A stretch of DNA of 64,000 nt, taken from contig NZ_CP067140.1 in NCBI RefSeq assembly GCF_028553805.1, positions 2,418,001 to 2,482,000 of the forward strand, given 5' to 3'. Below are positions 24,882 to 35,190 of this stretch, piece by piece. The notes under the pieces are model-generated. The model had not been told where the DNA came from. It did no database searches and saw only the letters and a program-made list of their open reading frames with translations. Within the stretch, counting starts at the first letter, position 1, and each line of letters starts with the position of its first letter. The translations under genes and the position numbers were made by a program. The stretch comes from Paracoccus saliphilus. Lineage in GTDB: Bacteria > Pseudomonadota > Alphaproteobacteria > Rhodobacterales > Rhodobacteraceae.

Positions 24882-27017
24882 ATGACAAAACCGACATTGG
24901 AGGATTGGCGCAAGCTGGCCGAGAAAGAGCTGAAGGGCCGCGAACTCGACAGCCTCAGCTGGCAAACGCTGGAAGATATCACTGTCAAACCGCTTTATAC
25001 CGAGGCCGACACCGCAACCTTGGAACATATGGGCAGCCTGCCCGGCCTTGCCCCCTTCACCCGTGGCCCCCGCGCCACGATGTATGCGGGCCGTCCCTGG
25101 ACGATTCGGCAATATGCGGGTTTTTCCACCGCCGAGGAATCCAACGCCTTCTATCGTCGTGGTCTGGCGGCCGGTCAGCAGGGCGTCTCGGTCGCTTTCG
25201 ATCTGGCGACGCATCGCGGCTATGACAGCGACCATCCCCGTGTCGTGGGCGATGTCGGCAAGGCGGGCGTGGCCATCGACTCGGTCGAGGACATGAAGAT
25301 CCTGTTCGACGGCATTCCGCTGGACAAGGTCAGCGTCTCGATGACCATGAACGGCGCGGTGATCCCGGTGCTGGCGAGTTTCATCGTCACCGGAGAGGAA
25401 CAGGGCCATGATCGCTCGGTGCTGTCGGGAACCATCCAGAACGACATCCTCAAGGAGTTCATGGTCCGCAACACCTATATCTACCCGCCCGAGCCCTCGA
25501 TGCGGATCATCAGCGACATCATCGAGTTCACCTCGACCCAGATGCCGCGTTTTAACTCGATCTCGATCTCGGGCTATCACATGCAGGAGGCCGGGGCGAA
25601 CCTCGTGCAGGAGCTGGCCTACACGCTGGCCGATGGGCGCGAATATGTGAAGGCGGCCATCGAGGCGGGCATGGATGTCGATGCCTTCGCCGGCCGGCTG
25701 TCGTTCTTCTTTGCCATCGGCATGAATTTCTTCATGGAGATCGCCAAGCTGAGGGCGGCGCGTCTGCTGTGGCACCGGATCATGACCGAATTCGGCGCGC
25801 AGAAGGCCGGCTCGAAGATGCTGCGCACCCATTGCCAGACGTCGGGCGTCAGCCTGCAGGAGCAGGATCCCTACAACAATGTCGTCCGCACCGCCTACGA
25901 GGCGATGTCAGCGGCGCTTGGCGGCACGCAATCGTTACATACCAACGCGCTGGACGAGGCCATCGCTCTGCCCACCGATTTCAGCGCCCGGATCGCGCGG
26001 AACACGCAACTTATCCTGCAGGAAGAGACCGGAATCACCAATGTCGTCGATCCGCTGGCGGGGTCCTACTATATCGAAAGCCTGACCGCCGAACTGGCCG
26101 AGAAGGCATGGGCGCTGATGGAAGAAGTCGAGGAAATGGGCGGCATGACCAAGGCCGTGGCAAGCGGCATGCCCAAGCTGCGCATCGAGGAATCCGCAGC
26201 CCGCCGCCAGGCGATGATCGACCGGGGCGACGAGGTGATCGTCGGCGTCAACAAGTACCGCAAGGACAAGGAAGACCCGATCGACATTCTCGACATCGAC
26301 AATGTGAAGGTCCGCGACAGCCAGATTGCCCGGCTGGAGAAAATCCGCGCAACCCGTGACGAGCCAGCCTGTCAGGCGGCGTTGGACGAGTTGACGCGCT
26401 GTGCCCGCGAGGGCGGCAACCTGCTGGAGGCCGCTGTCGAGGCCGCCCGCGCCCGTGCATCAGTCGGAGAGATCAGCATGGCCATGGAGAAGGAATTCGG
26501 TCGCCACCGCGCCGAGGTGAAAACGCTGGCCGGGGTTTACGGCGCCGCCTATGAGGGCGATGAAGGCTTTGCCGCGATCCAGCGCGATGTCGAGAAATTC
26601 GCCGAGGAAGAGGGCCGCCGCCCGCGTATGCTGGTGGTCAAAATGGGTCAGGACGGCCATGACCGCGGCGCCAAGGTGATCGCGACCGCTTTCGCCGATA
26701 TCGGCTTCGACGTCGATGTGGGGCCGCTGTTCCAGACCCCGGAAGAGGCCGCGCAGGACGCGCTGGACAACGACGTGCATGTGATCGGTATCTCCAGCCA
26801 GGCGGCCGGTCACAAGACGCTGGCACCCAAGCTGATCGATGCACTGAAGGCGCAGGGCGCAGGCGACATCCTGGTGATCTGCGGCGGCGTGATCCCGCAG
26901 CAGGATTACGAGTTCCTGCAAAAGGCCGGGGTGAAGGCGATCTTCGGACCGGGGACCAACATTCCCGCCGCCGCCGCCGATATCCTGCGGCTGATCCGCG
27001 AGACGCGCAGCGAGTGA
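24882..27017 (+). CDS. scpA: Methylmalonyl-CoA mutase
   Basis: 711 residues, the full single-chain form. The N-terminal two thirds is the substrate-binding barrel ([40 protein letters not shown], and [20 protein letters not shown]). The C-terminal cobalamin domain carries the base-off motif [15 protein letters not shown] near residue 590 and [12 protein letters not shown]. With adenosylcobalamin it converts (R)-methylmalonyl-CoA to succinyl-CoA. AAAGGAC precedes the ATG. It completes the propionyl-CoA to TCA-cycle route with PccAB; no methylmalonyl-CoA epimerase gene is seen in this window. Confidence 0.96.
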   Translation: MTKPTLEDWRKLAEKELKGRELDSLSWQTLEDITVKPLYTEADTATLEHMGSLPGLAPFTRGPRATMYAGRPWTIRQYAGFSTAEESNAFYRRGLAAGQQGVSVAFDLATHRGYDSDHPRVVGDVGKAGVAIDSVEDMKILFDGIPLDKVSVSMTMNGAVIPVLASFIVTGEEQGHDRSVLSGTIQNDILKEFMVRNTYIYPPEPSMRIISDIIEFTSTQMPRFNSISISGYHMQEAGANLVQELAYTLADGREYVKAAIEAGMDVDAFAGRLSFFFAIGMNFFMEIAKLRAARLLWHRIMTEFGAQKAGSKMLRTHCQTSGVSLQEQDPYNNVVRTAYEAMSAALGGTQSLHTNALDEAIALPTDFSARIARNTQLILQEETGITNVVDPLAGSYYIESLTAELAEKAWALMEEVEEMGGMTKAVASGMPKLRIEESAARRQAMIDRGDEVIVGVNKYRKDKEDPIDILDIDNVKVRDSQIARLEKIRATRDEPACQAALDELTRCAREGGNLLEAAVEAARARASVGEISMAMEKEFGRHRAEVKTLAGVYGAAYEGDEGFAAIQRDVEKFAEEEGRRPRMLVVKMGQDGHDRGAKVIATAFADIGFDVDVGPLFQTPEEAAQDALDNDVHVIGISSQAAGHKTLAPKLIDALKAQGAGDILVICGGVIPQQDYEFLQKAGVKAIFGPGTNIPAAAADILRLIRETRSE

Positions 27018-27051
27018 TGCCCGCACAGGACCTGTCGACCGAGCCGGCAGC

Positions 27052-28116
27052 TCAGCGGGCCACGGCACTCGCATAGCCCGCCCCGCGAAGCATGTTCAGC
27101 GCAGCGACCAAAGAGCGGCGATCGTTGAAAGGACCGGCAAGGATCAACGGGTGTTTTCGATCCTTGCCGCGCTCATGGCCTCGGGCCACGGGAAAACCCA
27201 TCGCCGCCAGCTTGCGGATGGCAGCATGGGCACTGTCGTCATCCGGAAAGTTCCCGATCTGGACATAGCGGGCAGAGGCCGGAATCAATTTGGGTCGGGG
27301 TGTCGGGGCATTCCCTGACACCGGCTCATCGCGGACAGGTTTCGACCCGCCCGCCGATGCCGCGACCTTGCTGGTGCGCGCTTTCGGTCGTTTCGCCGTG
27401 TCAGAGAGCTTGGCCTGCCGTCCGGAATCGACAGCTTGTTCCGCGTCAGTGCCTTTCACCGATCCGGCAGTCGGTTTTTCATGCTGCCCCTGTCGTGCAG
27501 ATGTCTCACCCTCTGTCACCCGTTGTCCCGTGATGACCCGCTCCATCGGTTCCGTGGCATGCATGCCGGGGCACAATCCCTGCGTCACGTCCCCGCCAAG
27601 GATCGGCCTTGGGTTCGGATCAGGCTGATAGCCCAGCCTCGCACAAAGATCGGAGCCGGGGGACATGCCCGCCATGCTGGCCCGTATCACCTCTTGCTGT
27701 CGTGCCAACGCCTCGATACCGGCGCTCATCCCGCCGTCGCCCAGGGGAATCGCAGGCTCACGACGCGGTTCGGGATCGTGCGGATCGGCCGTGAATTCTC
27801 CCTGTCTCAGTCCTGCGGCAAGCTGTTCGCGCAGCAATTTCTCTGCATCAGGTGGCGCGGAAGAGTCCTCTTGGGGCAGGACCGATACCGTGTCAGGATC
27901 GGTTCGCCGGACCGACAGGCTGGAAGGAAAGCCGCAAATCGCCTTGCCCTGGCTATCGATGCGGGGCGTCCAGCCGTGACCGTCCCGGTTGAAGACACAG
28001 CCCCGCCCATCGATATATTGCTCGCCCGCGAAGCTGTCGGGCGGCAATGGCGAGGGCGTGGCCTGCGCGGCACCAGTCAGCACCGCCAGGAAAAGCAAGC
28101 TCCAGATATTCCGCAT
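27052..28116 (-). CDS. SPOR-domain-containing secreted protein
   Basis: 354 residues from an ATG at 28116 with CAGGTGG upstream. A signal peptide (MRNIWSLLFLAVLTGAAQA) is followed by a cysteine-containing N-terminal region (GRGCVFNRDGHGWTPRIDSQ) and a long low-complexity linker. The final 75 residues read YVQIGNFPDDDSAHAAIRKL and GRPFNDRRSL-like text (here AGPFNDRRSLVAALNML), typical of SPOR repeats that bind denuded peptidoglycan at division sites. Probably periplasmic and cell-envelope related. Confidence 0.8.
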   Translation of the reverse strand: MRNIWSLLFLAVLTGAAQATPSPLPPDSFAGEQYIDGRGCVFNRDGHGWTPRIDSQGKAICGFPSSLSVRRTDPDTVSVLPQEDSSAPPDAEKLLREQLAAGLRQGEFTADPHDPEPRREPAIPLGDGGMSAGIEALARQQEVIRASMAGMSPGSDLCARLGYQPDPNPRPILGGDVTQGLCPGMHATEPMERVITGQRVTEGETSARQGQHEKPTAGSVKGTDAEQAVDSGRQAKLSDTAKRPKARTSKVAASAGGSKPVRDEPVSGNAPTPRPKLIPASARYVQIGNFPDDDSAHAAIRKLAAMGFPVARGHERGKDRKHPLILAGPFNDRRSLVAALNMLRGAGYASAVAR

Positions 28117-28187
28117 CAGCCACCTGCGTGATTTGACCTTTTGAACCACGCATAGAGCGAAACCCTGAAGCGGCGATTAATCCCGCG

Positions 28188-28823
28188 CTATTTCGTCCCG
28201 AACATCCGGTCGCCCGCATCGCCAAGGCCCGGCACGATATAGCCGTGATCGTCCAGCCGCTCGTCCAGCGCGGCGGTAAAGACCGGCACGTCGGGATGGG
28301 CCTCGCGCATCCGCTCGACCCCTTCGGGCGCGGCCAGAAGGCACAGGAATCGCAGGTTCTTCGCGCCATGTTCCTTGAGCTTGTCGATGGCCGCCACCGA
28401 GGAATTCCCGGTCGCCAGCATTGGATCGACTACGATGGTCATCCTTGCGTCCAGCGCGTTGGGCACCTTGCAGTAATATTCGACCGGCCGAAGCGTCTCG
28501 GGGTCGCGGTAAAGTCCCACGAAGCCCACCCGCGCCGAGGGGATCATTTCGAGGATCCCGTCAAGCAGCCCGTTCCCCGCCCGCAGGATCGAGATCAGCG
28601 CCAGCTTCTTGCCCTCCAGCGTGGGGGCCTGCATCTCGCAGATCGGCGTTTCGATGGTCGTATCGGTCAGCTCCAGTTCGCGCGTAACCTCATAGGCCAG
28701 AAGCAGGCTGATCTCGCGCAGCAACCGGCGAAAACCGGCTGTCGAGACATCCTTTTTGCGCATGATCGTCAGCTTGTGCTGGACCAGCGGGTGATCGATG
28801 ATGGTCAGATGCTGCTTGGTCAC
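28188..28823 (-). CDS. upp: Uracil phosphoribosyltransferase
   Basis: 211 residues from a GTG at 28823 with AAAGGAG five bases upstream; it overlaps the add stop as GTGA. Family features: [20 protein letters not shown] at the start, [13 protein letters not shown], and the PRPP loop [19 protein letters not shown]. The enzyme salvages uracil to UMP. It is the last gene of a minus-strand salvage operon, cdd-deoA-deoB-add-upp. An upstream extension to 28919 is rejected because it lies in add. Confidence 0.95.
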   Translation of the reverse strand: MTKQHLTIIDHPLVQHKLTIMRKKDVSTAGFRRLLREISLLLAYEVTRELELTDTTIETPICEMQAPTLEGKKLALISILRAGNGLLDGILEMIPSARVGFVGLYRDPETLRPVEYYCKVPNALDARMTIVVDPMLATGNSSVAAIDKLKEHGAKNLRFLCLLAAPEGVERMREAHPDVPVFTAALDERLDDHGYIVPGLGDAGDRMFGTK

Positions 28824-29779
28824 GGGAACTCCTTTCTCAGCCCTTCGCGCGTAGCCTCGTCGCAGAAGGCGGCGCTGATGGCCCATCGGTTGATTTGTCC
28901 GAATTCCTCTTCGCCCCATCCGAAGGCATCGGCAAGGCGATTATATTCGTGCCGCATGCTGGTGTGGAAGAACGGTGGATCGTCGGTCGAGACGGTCACC
29001 CTGATCCCGGCATCCATCAGCCTTGCAATCGGATGCTCGGGCCAATCGGGATAAATCCCCAAAGCGATATTCGAGCCGGGGCAGATTTCGAGAACGGTGC
29101 CGCGCGCGGCCAGATCGCGGATCAGCGCGGGGTCCTCGATGGCGTGGACACCGTGGCCGATCCGGCTGACGCCAAGCGCGAGCGCCTGCCGTATGCTTTC
29201 CGGACCACCCCATTCACCGGCATGGCAGGTCAGCCCCAGCCCGGCCTCGCGCGCGCAATCGAAGCTCCACGCGTAATCCGTCGCGGCACCCACCGCCTCG
29301 GCCCCGCCCATGCCGAAACCGGCGATCCAGCCGCCTGCCGTTTCCGCAGCGCAAAGCGCGGATTTCTTCGCCCGTTCCGGACCGAAATGGCGGATGGCGG
29401 TGACGATGCCTCGGCTGCCGATGCCCTGCCCTTGCATCCGCTCGGCAATCTCGGTCATTGCCGCCAGATAATCGCGCCAAGCCGCCAGATCGGCCCCGCC
29501 GCAGAATTCAGGAGAAACGAAAACCTCGGTATAGATCACCCCCTGCTCGGCAGAGCGTTCCAGCACCTCTGCCAGCAGGCGCGCGAAATCCTGCGGGCTG
29601 TGCAGCACGCTGGTCGCAGCCTCGTAGATCCGCAGGAACTCGTTGAAATCGCGATAGGCGTAGTGGCCTTGCGCATCGAAGATCCCCGACAGATCGACAT
29701 GTTTCTCGGCGGCGAGCGCACGGATGAACGATGGCGGCGCGGCCCCTTCGAGATGCAGGTGAAGTTCGATCTTTTTCAC
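28820..29779 (-). CDS. add: Adenosine deaminase (Add-type)
   Basis: 319 residues from a GTG at 29779 that overlaps the deoB stop. Zinc and catalytic motifs are present: ELHLHLEGA at 5-13, [10 protein letters not shown] near residue 188, [10 protein letters not shown], and STDDPPFF. It deaminates adenosine and possibly deoxyadenosine to inosine; the shorter length and AEW region could also fit adenine deaminase-like members, so substrate is likely but not certain. The start relies on translational coupling to deoB. Confidence 0.9.
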   Translation of the reverse strand: MKKIELHLHLEGAAPPSFIRALAAEKHVDLSGIFDAQGHYAYRDFNEFLRIYEAATSVLHSPQDFARLLAEVLERSAEQGVIYTEVFVSPEFCGGADLAAWRDYLAAMTEIAERMQGQGIGSRGIVTAIRHFGPERAKKSALCAAETAGGWIAGFGMGGAEAVGAATDYAWSFDCAREAGLGLTCHAGEWGGPESIRQALALGVSRIGHGVHAIEDPALIRDLAARGTVLEICPGSNIALGIYPDWPEHPIARLMDAGIRVTVSTDDPPFFHTSMRHEYNRLADAFGWGEEEFGQINRWAISAAFCDEATREGLRKEFP

Positions 29780-30963
29780 AGGAAGGATGTCCCATGTTGC
29801 GGGGCGGGCAAACCCAGATGCGCCATGACCGAGGCACCGATATCGCTGAAGCCGACCTGCCCGATTTCGCGCCGGCCCAGGCCGAAGCCCAGAACCGGAA
29901 CCCGCTCTCGCGTGTGATCGGTGCCGAACCAGCTTGGATCATTGCCGTGATCTGCGGTGAAGATGGCCAGATCTCCGGGGCGGAGCGTATTGAGGAACCG
30001 GCCAGCTACGCCATCGAACCATTCAAGATGCGAAGCGTAGCCGGGCACATCACGCCGATGCCCGAAATTCGTATCGAACTCGACGAAATTGGCGAAGGTG
30101 AGGCTGCCCGGCTCGGCCTCTTGCCCGAGCCGCACCAGATGTTCGGCCAGATCGGCGTCGGATTTTCCCTTGTGCAGATGAGTAATGCCGCGATGGCTGA
30201 AGATATCGCCGATCTTGCCGATGGCATGGGTGATCCGTCCTGCCTTCGCGGCAATGTCGAGGATCGTGTCGGCGGGCGGCGCTATTGCGAAATCGCGGCG
30301 GTTCGGGGTGCGCTTGAACTGCCCCGGAGCCTCTCCGACAAAGGGTCGCGCGATCACCCGGCCTACCCGCATCTCGTGCAGCATCGGCGCAAGCCCCTCG
30401 CAGAGCGCCAGCAGACGGTCGAGGCCAAAATGCTCTTCATGCGCGGCGATCTGCAACACGCTATCGACCGAGGTGTAGCAGATCGGCCAGCCGCTGCGGA
30501 TATGTCGATCCCCGAAATCCTCGATGACCTGCGTTCCCGAGGCGTGGCAATTCGCCAGAATTCCCTCGGTCCCCGCCAATTCGCAGATCTTCGCCGTGAC
30601 CTTGGGCGGGAATGCCGGGACGGTCTTGGGGAAATAATGCCATTCCCAAGGCACCGGAACGCCCGCCATCTCCCAGTGACCCGACGGGGTGTCCTTGCCC
30701 GCAGAGATCTCGGTTGCCGCGCCCCACAGCCCTTGCGGCTCGGCATCCAGCCCGGGCGCCTCCAACCCGCTGGCAAGGCGGATGGCGGCACCCAGCCCCA
30801 AGCGGTCGAGATGGTGCAGATGCAGAAGTTGCGCCTGCGCGATATGGCCCAGAGTATTGGCACCGGTATCGGGCTTGCCATCATTGAAGAAACAGTCGGC
30901 ATCCGGCGCGCCGCCGATGCCGACGCTGTCCATGACGATCAGGAATGCACGGTTCTCAGTCAT
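29776..30963 (-). CDS. deoB: Phosphopentomutase
   Basis: 395 residues from an ATG at 30963; the frame extends further upstream but that part lies in deoA. Alkaline-phosphatase-fold metal motifs: FLIVMDSVGIGGAPDAD at the start with GANTLGH, DTPSGHWEMAG around residue 90, and FTADHGNDPSWFGTDHTRE near the end. It interconverts (deoxy)ribose 1- and 5-phosphates, linking the phosphorolysis products of DeoA to central metabolism. It overlaps deoA by eight bases and add by four. Confidence 0.95.
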   Translation of the reverse strand: MTENRAFLIVMDSVGIGGAPDADCFFNDGKPDTGANTLGHIAQAQLLHLHHLDRLGLGAAIRLASGLEAPGLDAEPQGLWGAATEISAGKDTPSGHWEMAGVPVPWEWHYFPKTVPAFPPKVTAKICELAGTEGILANCHASGTQVIEDFGDRHIRSGWPICYTSVDSVLQIAAHEEHFGLDRLLALCEGLAPMLHEMRVGRVIARPFVGEAPGQFKRTPNRRDFAIAPPADTILDIAAKAGRITHAIGKIGDIFSHRGITHLHKGKSDADLAEHLVRLGQEAEPGSLTFANFVEFDTNFGHRRDVPGYASHLEWFDGVAGRFLNTLRPGDLAIFTADHGNDPSWFGTDHTRERVPVLGFGLGRREIGQVGFSDIGASVMAHLGLPAPQHGTSFL

Positions 30964-32245
30964 CAGCGGAAACCCTATCGCGGACCAGTGGGCCGGGCGT
31001 AGCCGGTTCACCGATCCGGTAAGCGGCCTGCACCGCAGCGATGGCAATCTCGGCGGCGGTGTCATCGGCGGCATGAACCATGGCCAGCGGCGCGTCGGGG
31101 CCGACCGGCTCGCCCAGCTTGGCGAGAGCGGACAGGCCCACGCGATGGTCGATCTTTTCTCCGGCCCGGACGCGCCCACCGCCCAAGGCGACAACGGCGT
31201 GACCCAGGGCGGTCACGTCTATCCCGGCCACCGCCCCCTCAGGCGAAGGTATCGGCAGACTGACCGGGGCAGCGGTCAGATAAGCCTCGGGCCGGTCAAT
31301 CAGATCCGCAGGCCCACCCTGCGCCGCGACCATGCAGCCAAAGGCTTCGGCAGCGGCCCCGCTGTCCAGAACCTGTTCCAGCCCATCCGCCCCCTGCCCC
31401 GCCAGGTCCAGGCATTCCGCCGACAGCGCCAGCACCAGATCCCGCAAGGCTCCTTTTTCGCCACGCAGCACCCGGATCGCCTCGGCCACCTCCAGCGCGT
31501 TCCCGGCGCTGCGGGCCAGCGGTTGATCCATCTCGGTGATCAGCGCGGAAGTCCGGCATCCCGTCCCGTTCGCGGTCTGCACCAATGCCCGCGCCAGTCG
31601 ATTCGAGGAATCCGCGTTTGCCAGGAACGCGCCCGAGCCCGCCTTGACGTCCAACACCAGCGCATCCAGCCCCGCCGCCAGCTTCTTGGACAGGATCGAG
31701 GCGGTGATCAGGTCGATCGACTCGACCGTCGCCGATTCGTCGCGGATCGCGTAGAGGCGCCGGTCAGCAGGGGCGAAATCAGCGGTCGCGGCAACGATGG
31801 CGCAGCCGGTATTCTTCACGATCCGGCGAAACTGTTCCTCGGATTGATCGCAAATGAAGCCGGGGATCGCCTCCAGCTTGTCCAGGGTGCCGCCGGTATG
31901 GCCAAGGCCCCGTCCCGAGATCATCGGCACGAACACCCCCCGCGCCGCCAGCAGAGGGGCGAGGATCAGGCTGACCGTATCTCCGATCCCGCCGGTCGAA
32001 TGCTTGTCCACCACTGGCCCCGGCAGGTCCCACCGCATCACATGCCCGGAATCCCGCATCGCCCTTGTCAGCGCCACCCGGCCCTTCTCCCCCAATCTAT
32101 GGGTCAGGACGGCCATCGCGAAAGCCCCGGCCTGCGCATCCGAGACAGAACCATCGGCTAAACCCTTGGCAATCAGTGCCGCGCCGGAACCATCCAACCC
32201 GCGCCCGTCCCTGACTGCTGCGATGACACTGCGCGGATCGGTCAT
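30956..32245 (-). CDS. deoA: Thymidine phosphorylase
   Basis: 429 residues. The family pattern is clear: VVDKHSTGGIGDTVSLILAP near residue 80, MISGRGLGHTGGTLDKLEAI, and ILSKKLAAGLDALVLDVKAG. It cleaves thymidine or deoxyuridine with phosphate to the base and deoxyribose 1-phosphate. The start overlaps the cdd stop (ATGA), so the operon is translationally coupled throughout. Confidence 0.95.
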   Translation of the reverse strand: MTDPRSVIAAVRDGRGLDGSGAALIAKGLADGSVSDAQAGAFAMAVLTHRLGEKGRVALTRAMRDSGHVMRWDLPGPVVDKHSTGGIGDTVSLILAPLLAARGVFVPMISGRGLGHTGGTLDKLEAIPGFICDQSEEQFRRIVKNTGCAIVAATADFAPADRRLYAIRDESATVESIDLITASILSKKLAAGLDALVLDVKAGSGAFLANADSSNRLARALVQTANGTGCRTSALITEMDQPLARSAGNALEVAEAIRVLRGEKGALRDLVLALSAECLDLAGQGADGLEQVLDSGAAAEAFGCMVAAQGGPADLIDRPEAYLTAAPVSLPIPSPEGAVAGIDVTALGHAVVALGGGRVRAGEKIDHRVGLSALAKLGEPVGPDAPLAMVHAADDTAAEIAIAAVQAAYRIGEPATPGPLVRDRVSADD

Positions 32246-32637
32246 GCTGTCCTGCCCATATGGCCCGAATCGAACCGCCCCGGCAGAAGCTCCCCGATGG
32301 TCGTGGCCAGTGTCGCACCTTCGGTCGTGGCCAGCAGGACAGGCGTATCCGCGCGCCCGAATTCCGCCAGTTTCTGGCGGCAGCCGCCGCAGGGCGGCAC
32401 GGGACTTGGACTGTCGGCGATGACGGTCACCTCGACCAGTTCGGTCTCGCCCGCCGCCACCATCGCGGCGATGGCCCCGGCCTCGGCGCAGGTGCCCTCG
32501 GGATAGGCGACATTCTCGACATTGCAGCCGCGATAGACGGTCCCCGAAACGCCACGGATCGCCGCCCCCACCTTGAAATGCGAATAGGGGGCATAAGCCG
32601 AGTCGCGCACTTCCCGCGCCGCATCCAGTAGTGACAT
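32242..32637 (-). CDS. cdd: Cytidine deaminase
   Basis: 131 residues from the ATG at 32637, preceded closely by GGGGAAGG; an ATG four codons upstream (32649) is an alternative. The zinc site is visible as CAEAGAIAAM and PPCGGCRQKL, with YAPYSHFKVGAA at the N-terminus. This is the homotetrameric short form. It deaminates cytidine and deoxycytidine and is the first gene of the salvage operon. A 131-base divergent region separates it from maeB. Confidence 0.95.
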   Translation of the reverse strand: MSLLDAAREVRDSAYAPYSHFKVGAAIRGVSGTVYRGCNVENVAYPEGTCAEAGAIAAMVAAGETELVEVTVIADSPSPVPPCGGCRQKLAEFGRADTPVLLATTEGATLATTIGELLPGRFDSGHMGRTA

Positions 32638-32768
32638 CACCTTCCCCATATCATCGATTATGACCCGAATTTTGCGCGTCATCCGGTGCCAACGCAAGCC
32701 GAACCCTCCTGTTCCCCGCCGCAGAAATGGTTTAACGGTGAACTAACCTGAAACCGGAGGGGGCAGAC

Positions 32769-35048
32769 ATGAACGACCGCAGGCAGGACAACGCCCGGCA
32801 ATCGGCACTTGATTATCACGAATTCCCGCGTCCGGGTAAGCTTGAGGTGCGGGCGACCAAACCCCTGGCCAATGGCCGCGACTTGTCCCGCGCCTATTCT
32901 CCCGGCGTCGCCGAGGCCTGCCTGGAGATCAAGGCCGATCCCGCCAATGCCAGCCGCTACACCTCGCGCGGTAACCTGGTGGCAGTGGTGTCAAATGGAA
33001 CCGCAGTCCTGGGCCTGGGCAATATCGGTGCGGCGGCAGCCAAACCGGTCATGGAGGGCAAGGCGGTCCTGTTCAAGAAATTCGCCAATATCGATTGCTT
33101 CGATATCGAGGTGAACGAATCCGATCCCGAGAAACTGGCCGATATCGTATGTGCGCTGGAACCGACTTTCGGCGCGGTCAATCTCGAGGATATCAAGGCA
33201 CCCGATTGCTTCATCGTCGAAAAGCTGTGCCGCGAGCGGATGAACATTCCGGTGTTCCACGATGACCAGCATGGCACCGCCATTGTCGTGGGCGCCGCCG
33301 CCACCAATGCACTGCGCGTGGCGGGCAAGTCCTTCGCCGATATCAAGGTGGTCTCGACCGGCGGCGGCGCCGCGGGGATCGCCTGTCTCGACATGCTGCT
33401 GAAACTGGGCGTCAAGCGCGAGAATGTCTGGCTTTGCGATATCAACGGGCTGGTCTATGAAGGCCGGGTCGAGGACATGAACCCGCAGAAGGCCGCCTAT
33501 GCGCAGGCCAGCGATCTGCGGACACTCGACGAGGTGATAGAGGGAACGGATCTGTTTCTCGGCTTGTCCGGACCCGGCGTTCTGACACCCGAGATGGTGC
33601 AGAAGATGGGCAAGCAGCCGATCATCTTCGCTCTGGCCAATCCCACGCCCGAGATCCTGCCCGACGATGCCCGCGCCGTCGCCCCCGATGCGATCATCGC
33701 TACCGGACGCAGCGATTTTCCCAACCAGGTCAACAATGTCCTCTGCTTTCCGTTCATCTTCCGGGGTGCGCTGGACGTCGGGGCCACAACCATCAATGAC
33801 GAGATGGAGATAGCCTGCGTCGAAGGCATCGCGGCGCTGGCCCGCGCCACCACGGCCGCCGAGGCCGCTGCCGCCTATCGTGGCGAGACCCTGACCTTCG
33901 GCCCGGATTACCTGATCCCCAAGCCCTTCGACCCGCGCCTGATCGGTGTCGTGTCCTCGGCCGTCGCCCGCGCCGCGATGGAATCCGGAGTGGCGACCCG
34001 CCCGATCGAGGATCTCGATACCTACAAGCGCAAGCTGGACGGATCGGTCTTCCGTTCGGCATTGATCATGCGTCCGGTCTTCGAGGCGGCCGCCACCTCC
34101 ACCCGCCGCATCGTCTTTGCCGAGGGCGAGGACGAGCGCGTGCTGCGCGCCGCCAACGCGATGCTGGAGGAAACCACTGATGTGCCGATCCTGATCGGCC
34201 GCCCCGAGGTGATCTCGATGCGCGCCGAACGGGCCGGCCTGCCGATCCGGCCCGAGCGGGATTTCGAGATCGTGAACCCGGAGAACGATCCGCGTTACCG
34301 CGATTACTGGGAGACATATCACCAGTTGATGGCGCGGCGCGGGGTCAGCCCCGATATTGCCCGCGCCATCATGCGCACCAATACCACCGCCATCGGCGCG
34401 GTCATGGTCCATCGCGAAGAGGCCGACAGCCTGATCTGCGGAACATTCGGGCAATATTCATGGCATCTGCAATATATCCGCCAGGTTCTGGCCCGCGACG
34501 GGTTGCAGCCGGTCGGCGCACTATCGATGATCATCATGGAGGATGGCCCGCTTTTCGTTGCCGACACGCAATGCCATAACGATCCGACTCCGCAGCAGGT
34601 AGCAGAAACCGTCATCGGGGCCGCCCGGCATGTCCGCCGCTTTGGCGTCACACCGCGGATCGCGCTGTGCAGCCATTCGCAATTCGGGAACCTGGACAGT
34701 TATACAGGGCGCAAGATGCGGGCGGCGATGGAATTGCTGGACGCCCAGAAACCCGATTTCATATATGATGGCGAGATGCATGTCGACGCGGCGCTCGATC
34801 CGGAATTGCGCGAGCGCATCTTCCCCGGATCGCGGCTAGAAGGCGCAGCGAATATCGTGGTCTTCCCCGGCACCGATGCCGCATCGGGCGTGCGCAACGC
34901 GCTGAAGATGTGCGCCAACGGGCTGGAGGTCGGGCCGATCCTGATGGGCATGGGCAACCGCGCTCATATCGTGACTCCTTCCATCACCACGCGCGGGCTG
35001 TTGAACATGAGCATGCTGGCGGGAACCCCGGTCGCGCATTACAGTTGA
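32769..35048 (+). CDS. maeB: NADP-dependent malic enzyme with C-terminal phosphotransacetylase-like domain
   Basis: 759 residues, the two-domain MaeB type. The N-terminal 430 residues are malic enzyme ([57 protein letters not shown]). The remainder matches the phosphotransacetylase fold ([40 protein letters not shown]), which in this enzyme class is regulatory and binds acetyl-CoA rather than acting as Pta. It decarboxylates malate to pyruvate with NADPH production. GGAGGGGG precedes the ATG. It suits growth on acids that enter the TCA cycle, such as propionate. Confidence 0.95.
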   Translation: MNDRRQDNARQSALDYHEFPRPGKLEVRATKPLANGRDLSRAYSPGVAEACLEIKADPANASRYTSRGNLVAVVSNGTAVLGLGNIGAAAAKPVMEGKAVLFKKFANIDCFDIEVNESDPEKLADIVCALEPTFGAVNLEDIKAPDCFIVEKLCRERMNIPVFHDDQHGTAIVVGAAATNALRVAGKSFADIKVVSTGGGAAGIACLDMLLKLGVKRENVWLCDINGLVYEGRVEDMNPQKAAYAQASDLRTLDEVIEGTDLFLGLSGPGVLTPEMVQKMGKQPIIFALANPTPEILPDDARAVAPDAIIATGRSDFPNQVNNVLCFPFIFRGALDVGATTINDEMEIACVEGIAALARATTAAEAAAAYRGETLTFGPDYLIPKPFDPRLIGVVSSAVARAAMESGVATRPIEDLDTYKRKLDGSVFRSALIMRPVFEAAATSTRRIVFAEGEDERVLRAANAMLEETTDVPILIGRPEVISMRAERAGLPIRPERDFEIVNPENDPRYRDYWETYHQLMARRGVSPDIARAIMRTNTTAIGAVMVHREEADSLICGTFGQYSWHLQYIRQVLARDGLQPVGALSMIIMEDGPLFVADTQCHNDPTPQQVAETVIGAARHVRRFGVTPRIALCSHSQFGNLDSYTGRKMRAAMELLDAQKPDFIYDGEMHVDAALDPELRERIFPGSRLEGAANIVVFPGTDAASGVRNALKMCANGLEVGPILMGMGNRAHIVTPSITTRGLLNMSMLAGTPVAHYS

Positions 35049-35080
35049 GGAGCTGCGGGGCCGTGGTTGCGTCCCGCGAT

Positions 35081-35130
35081 GGCCGGGGGCCAGCCCCCGG
35101 ACCCCCGGGATATTTGCATGAAGAAGAAGC
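35081..35130 (+). repeat. Dispersed hairpin element, copy A
   Basis: GGGGGC-CA-GCCCCC hairpin, then CCCCCGGGATATTTGCATG and AAGAAGAAG. The same 3' consensus is found at 46762-46845 and 50345-50413. It lies between maeB and prpE, on the strand of both genes, and may act as a terminator or RNA-processing site. Confidence 0.75.
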
Positions 35131-35190
35131 AGAGTTGCAGCGAACTGACCTGATCGCGTAACACTTCCCAAAGACAGGGAGGGGCGCGAG

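Noticed and set aside
24825-25832. Upstream extension of the DUF4174 frame into the mutase gene
   Set aside because: The signal peptide and ribosome binding site place the start at 24824; the rest is antisense to the mutase.
32991-34454. Open frame of 487 codons antisense to maeB
   Set aside because: Shadow of the malic enzyme; His/Asp/Gly-rich composition typical of such artefacts.
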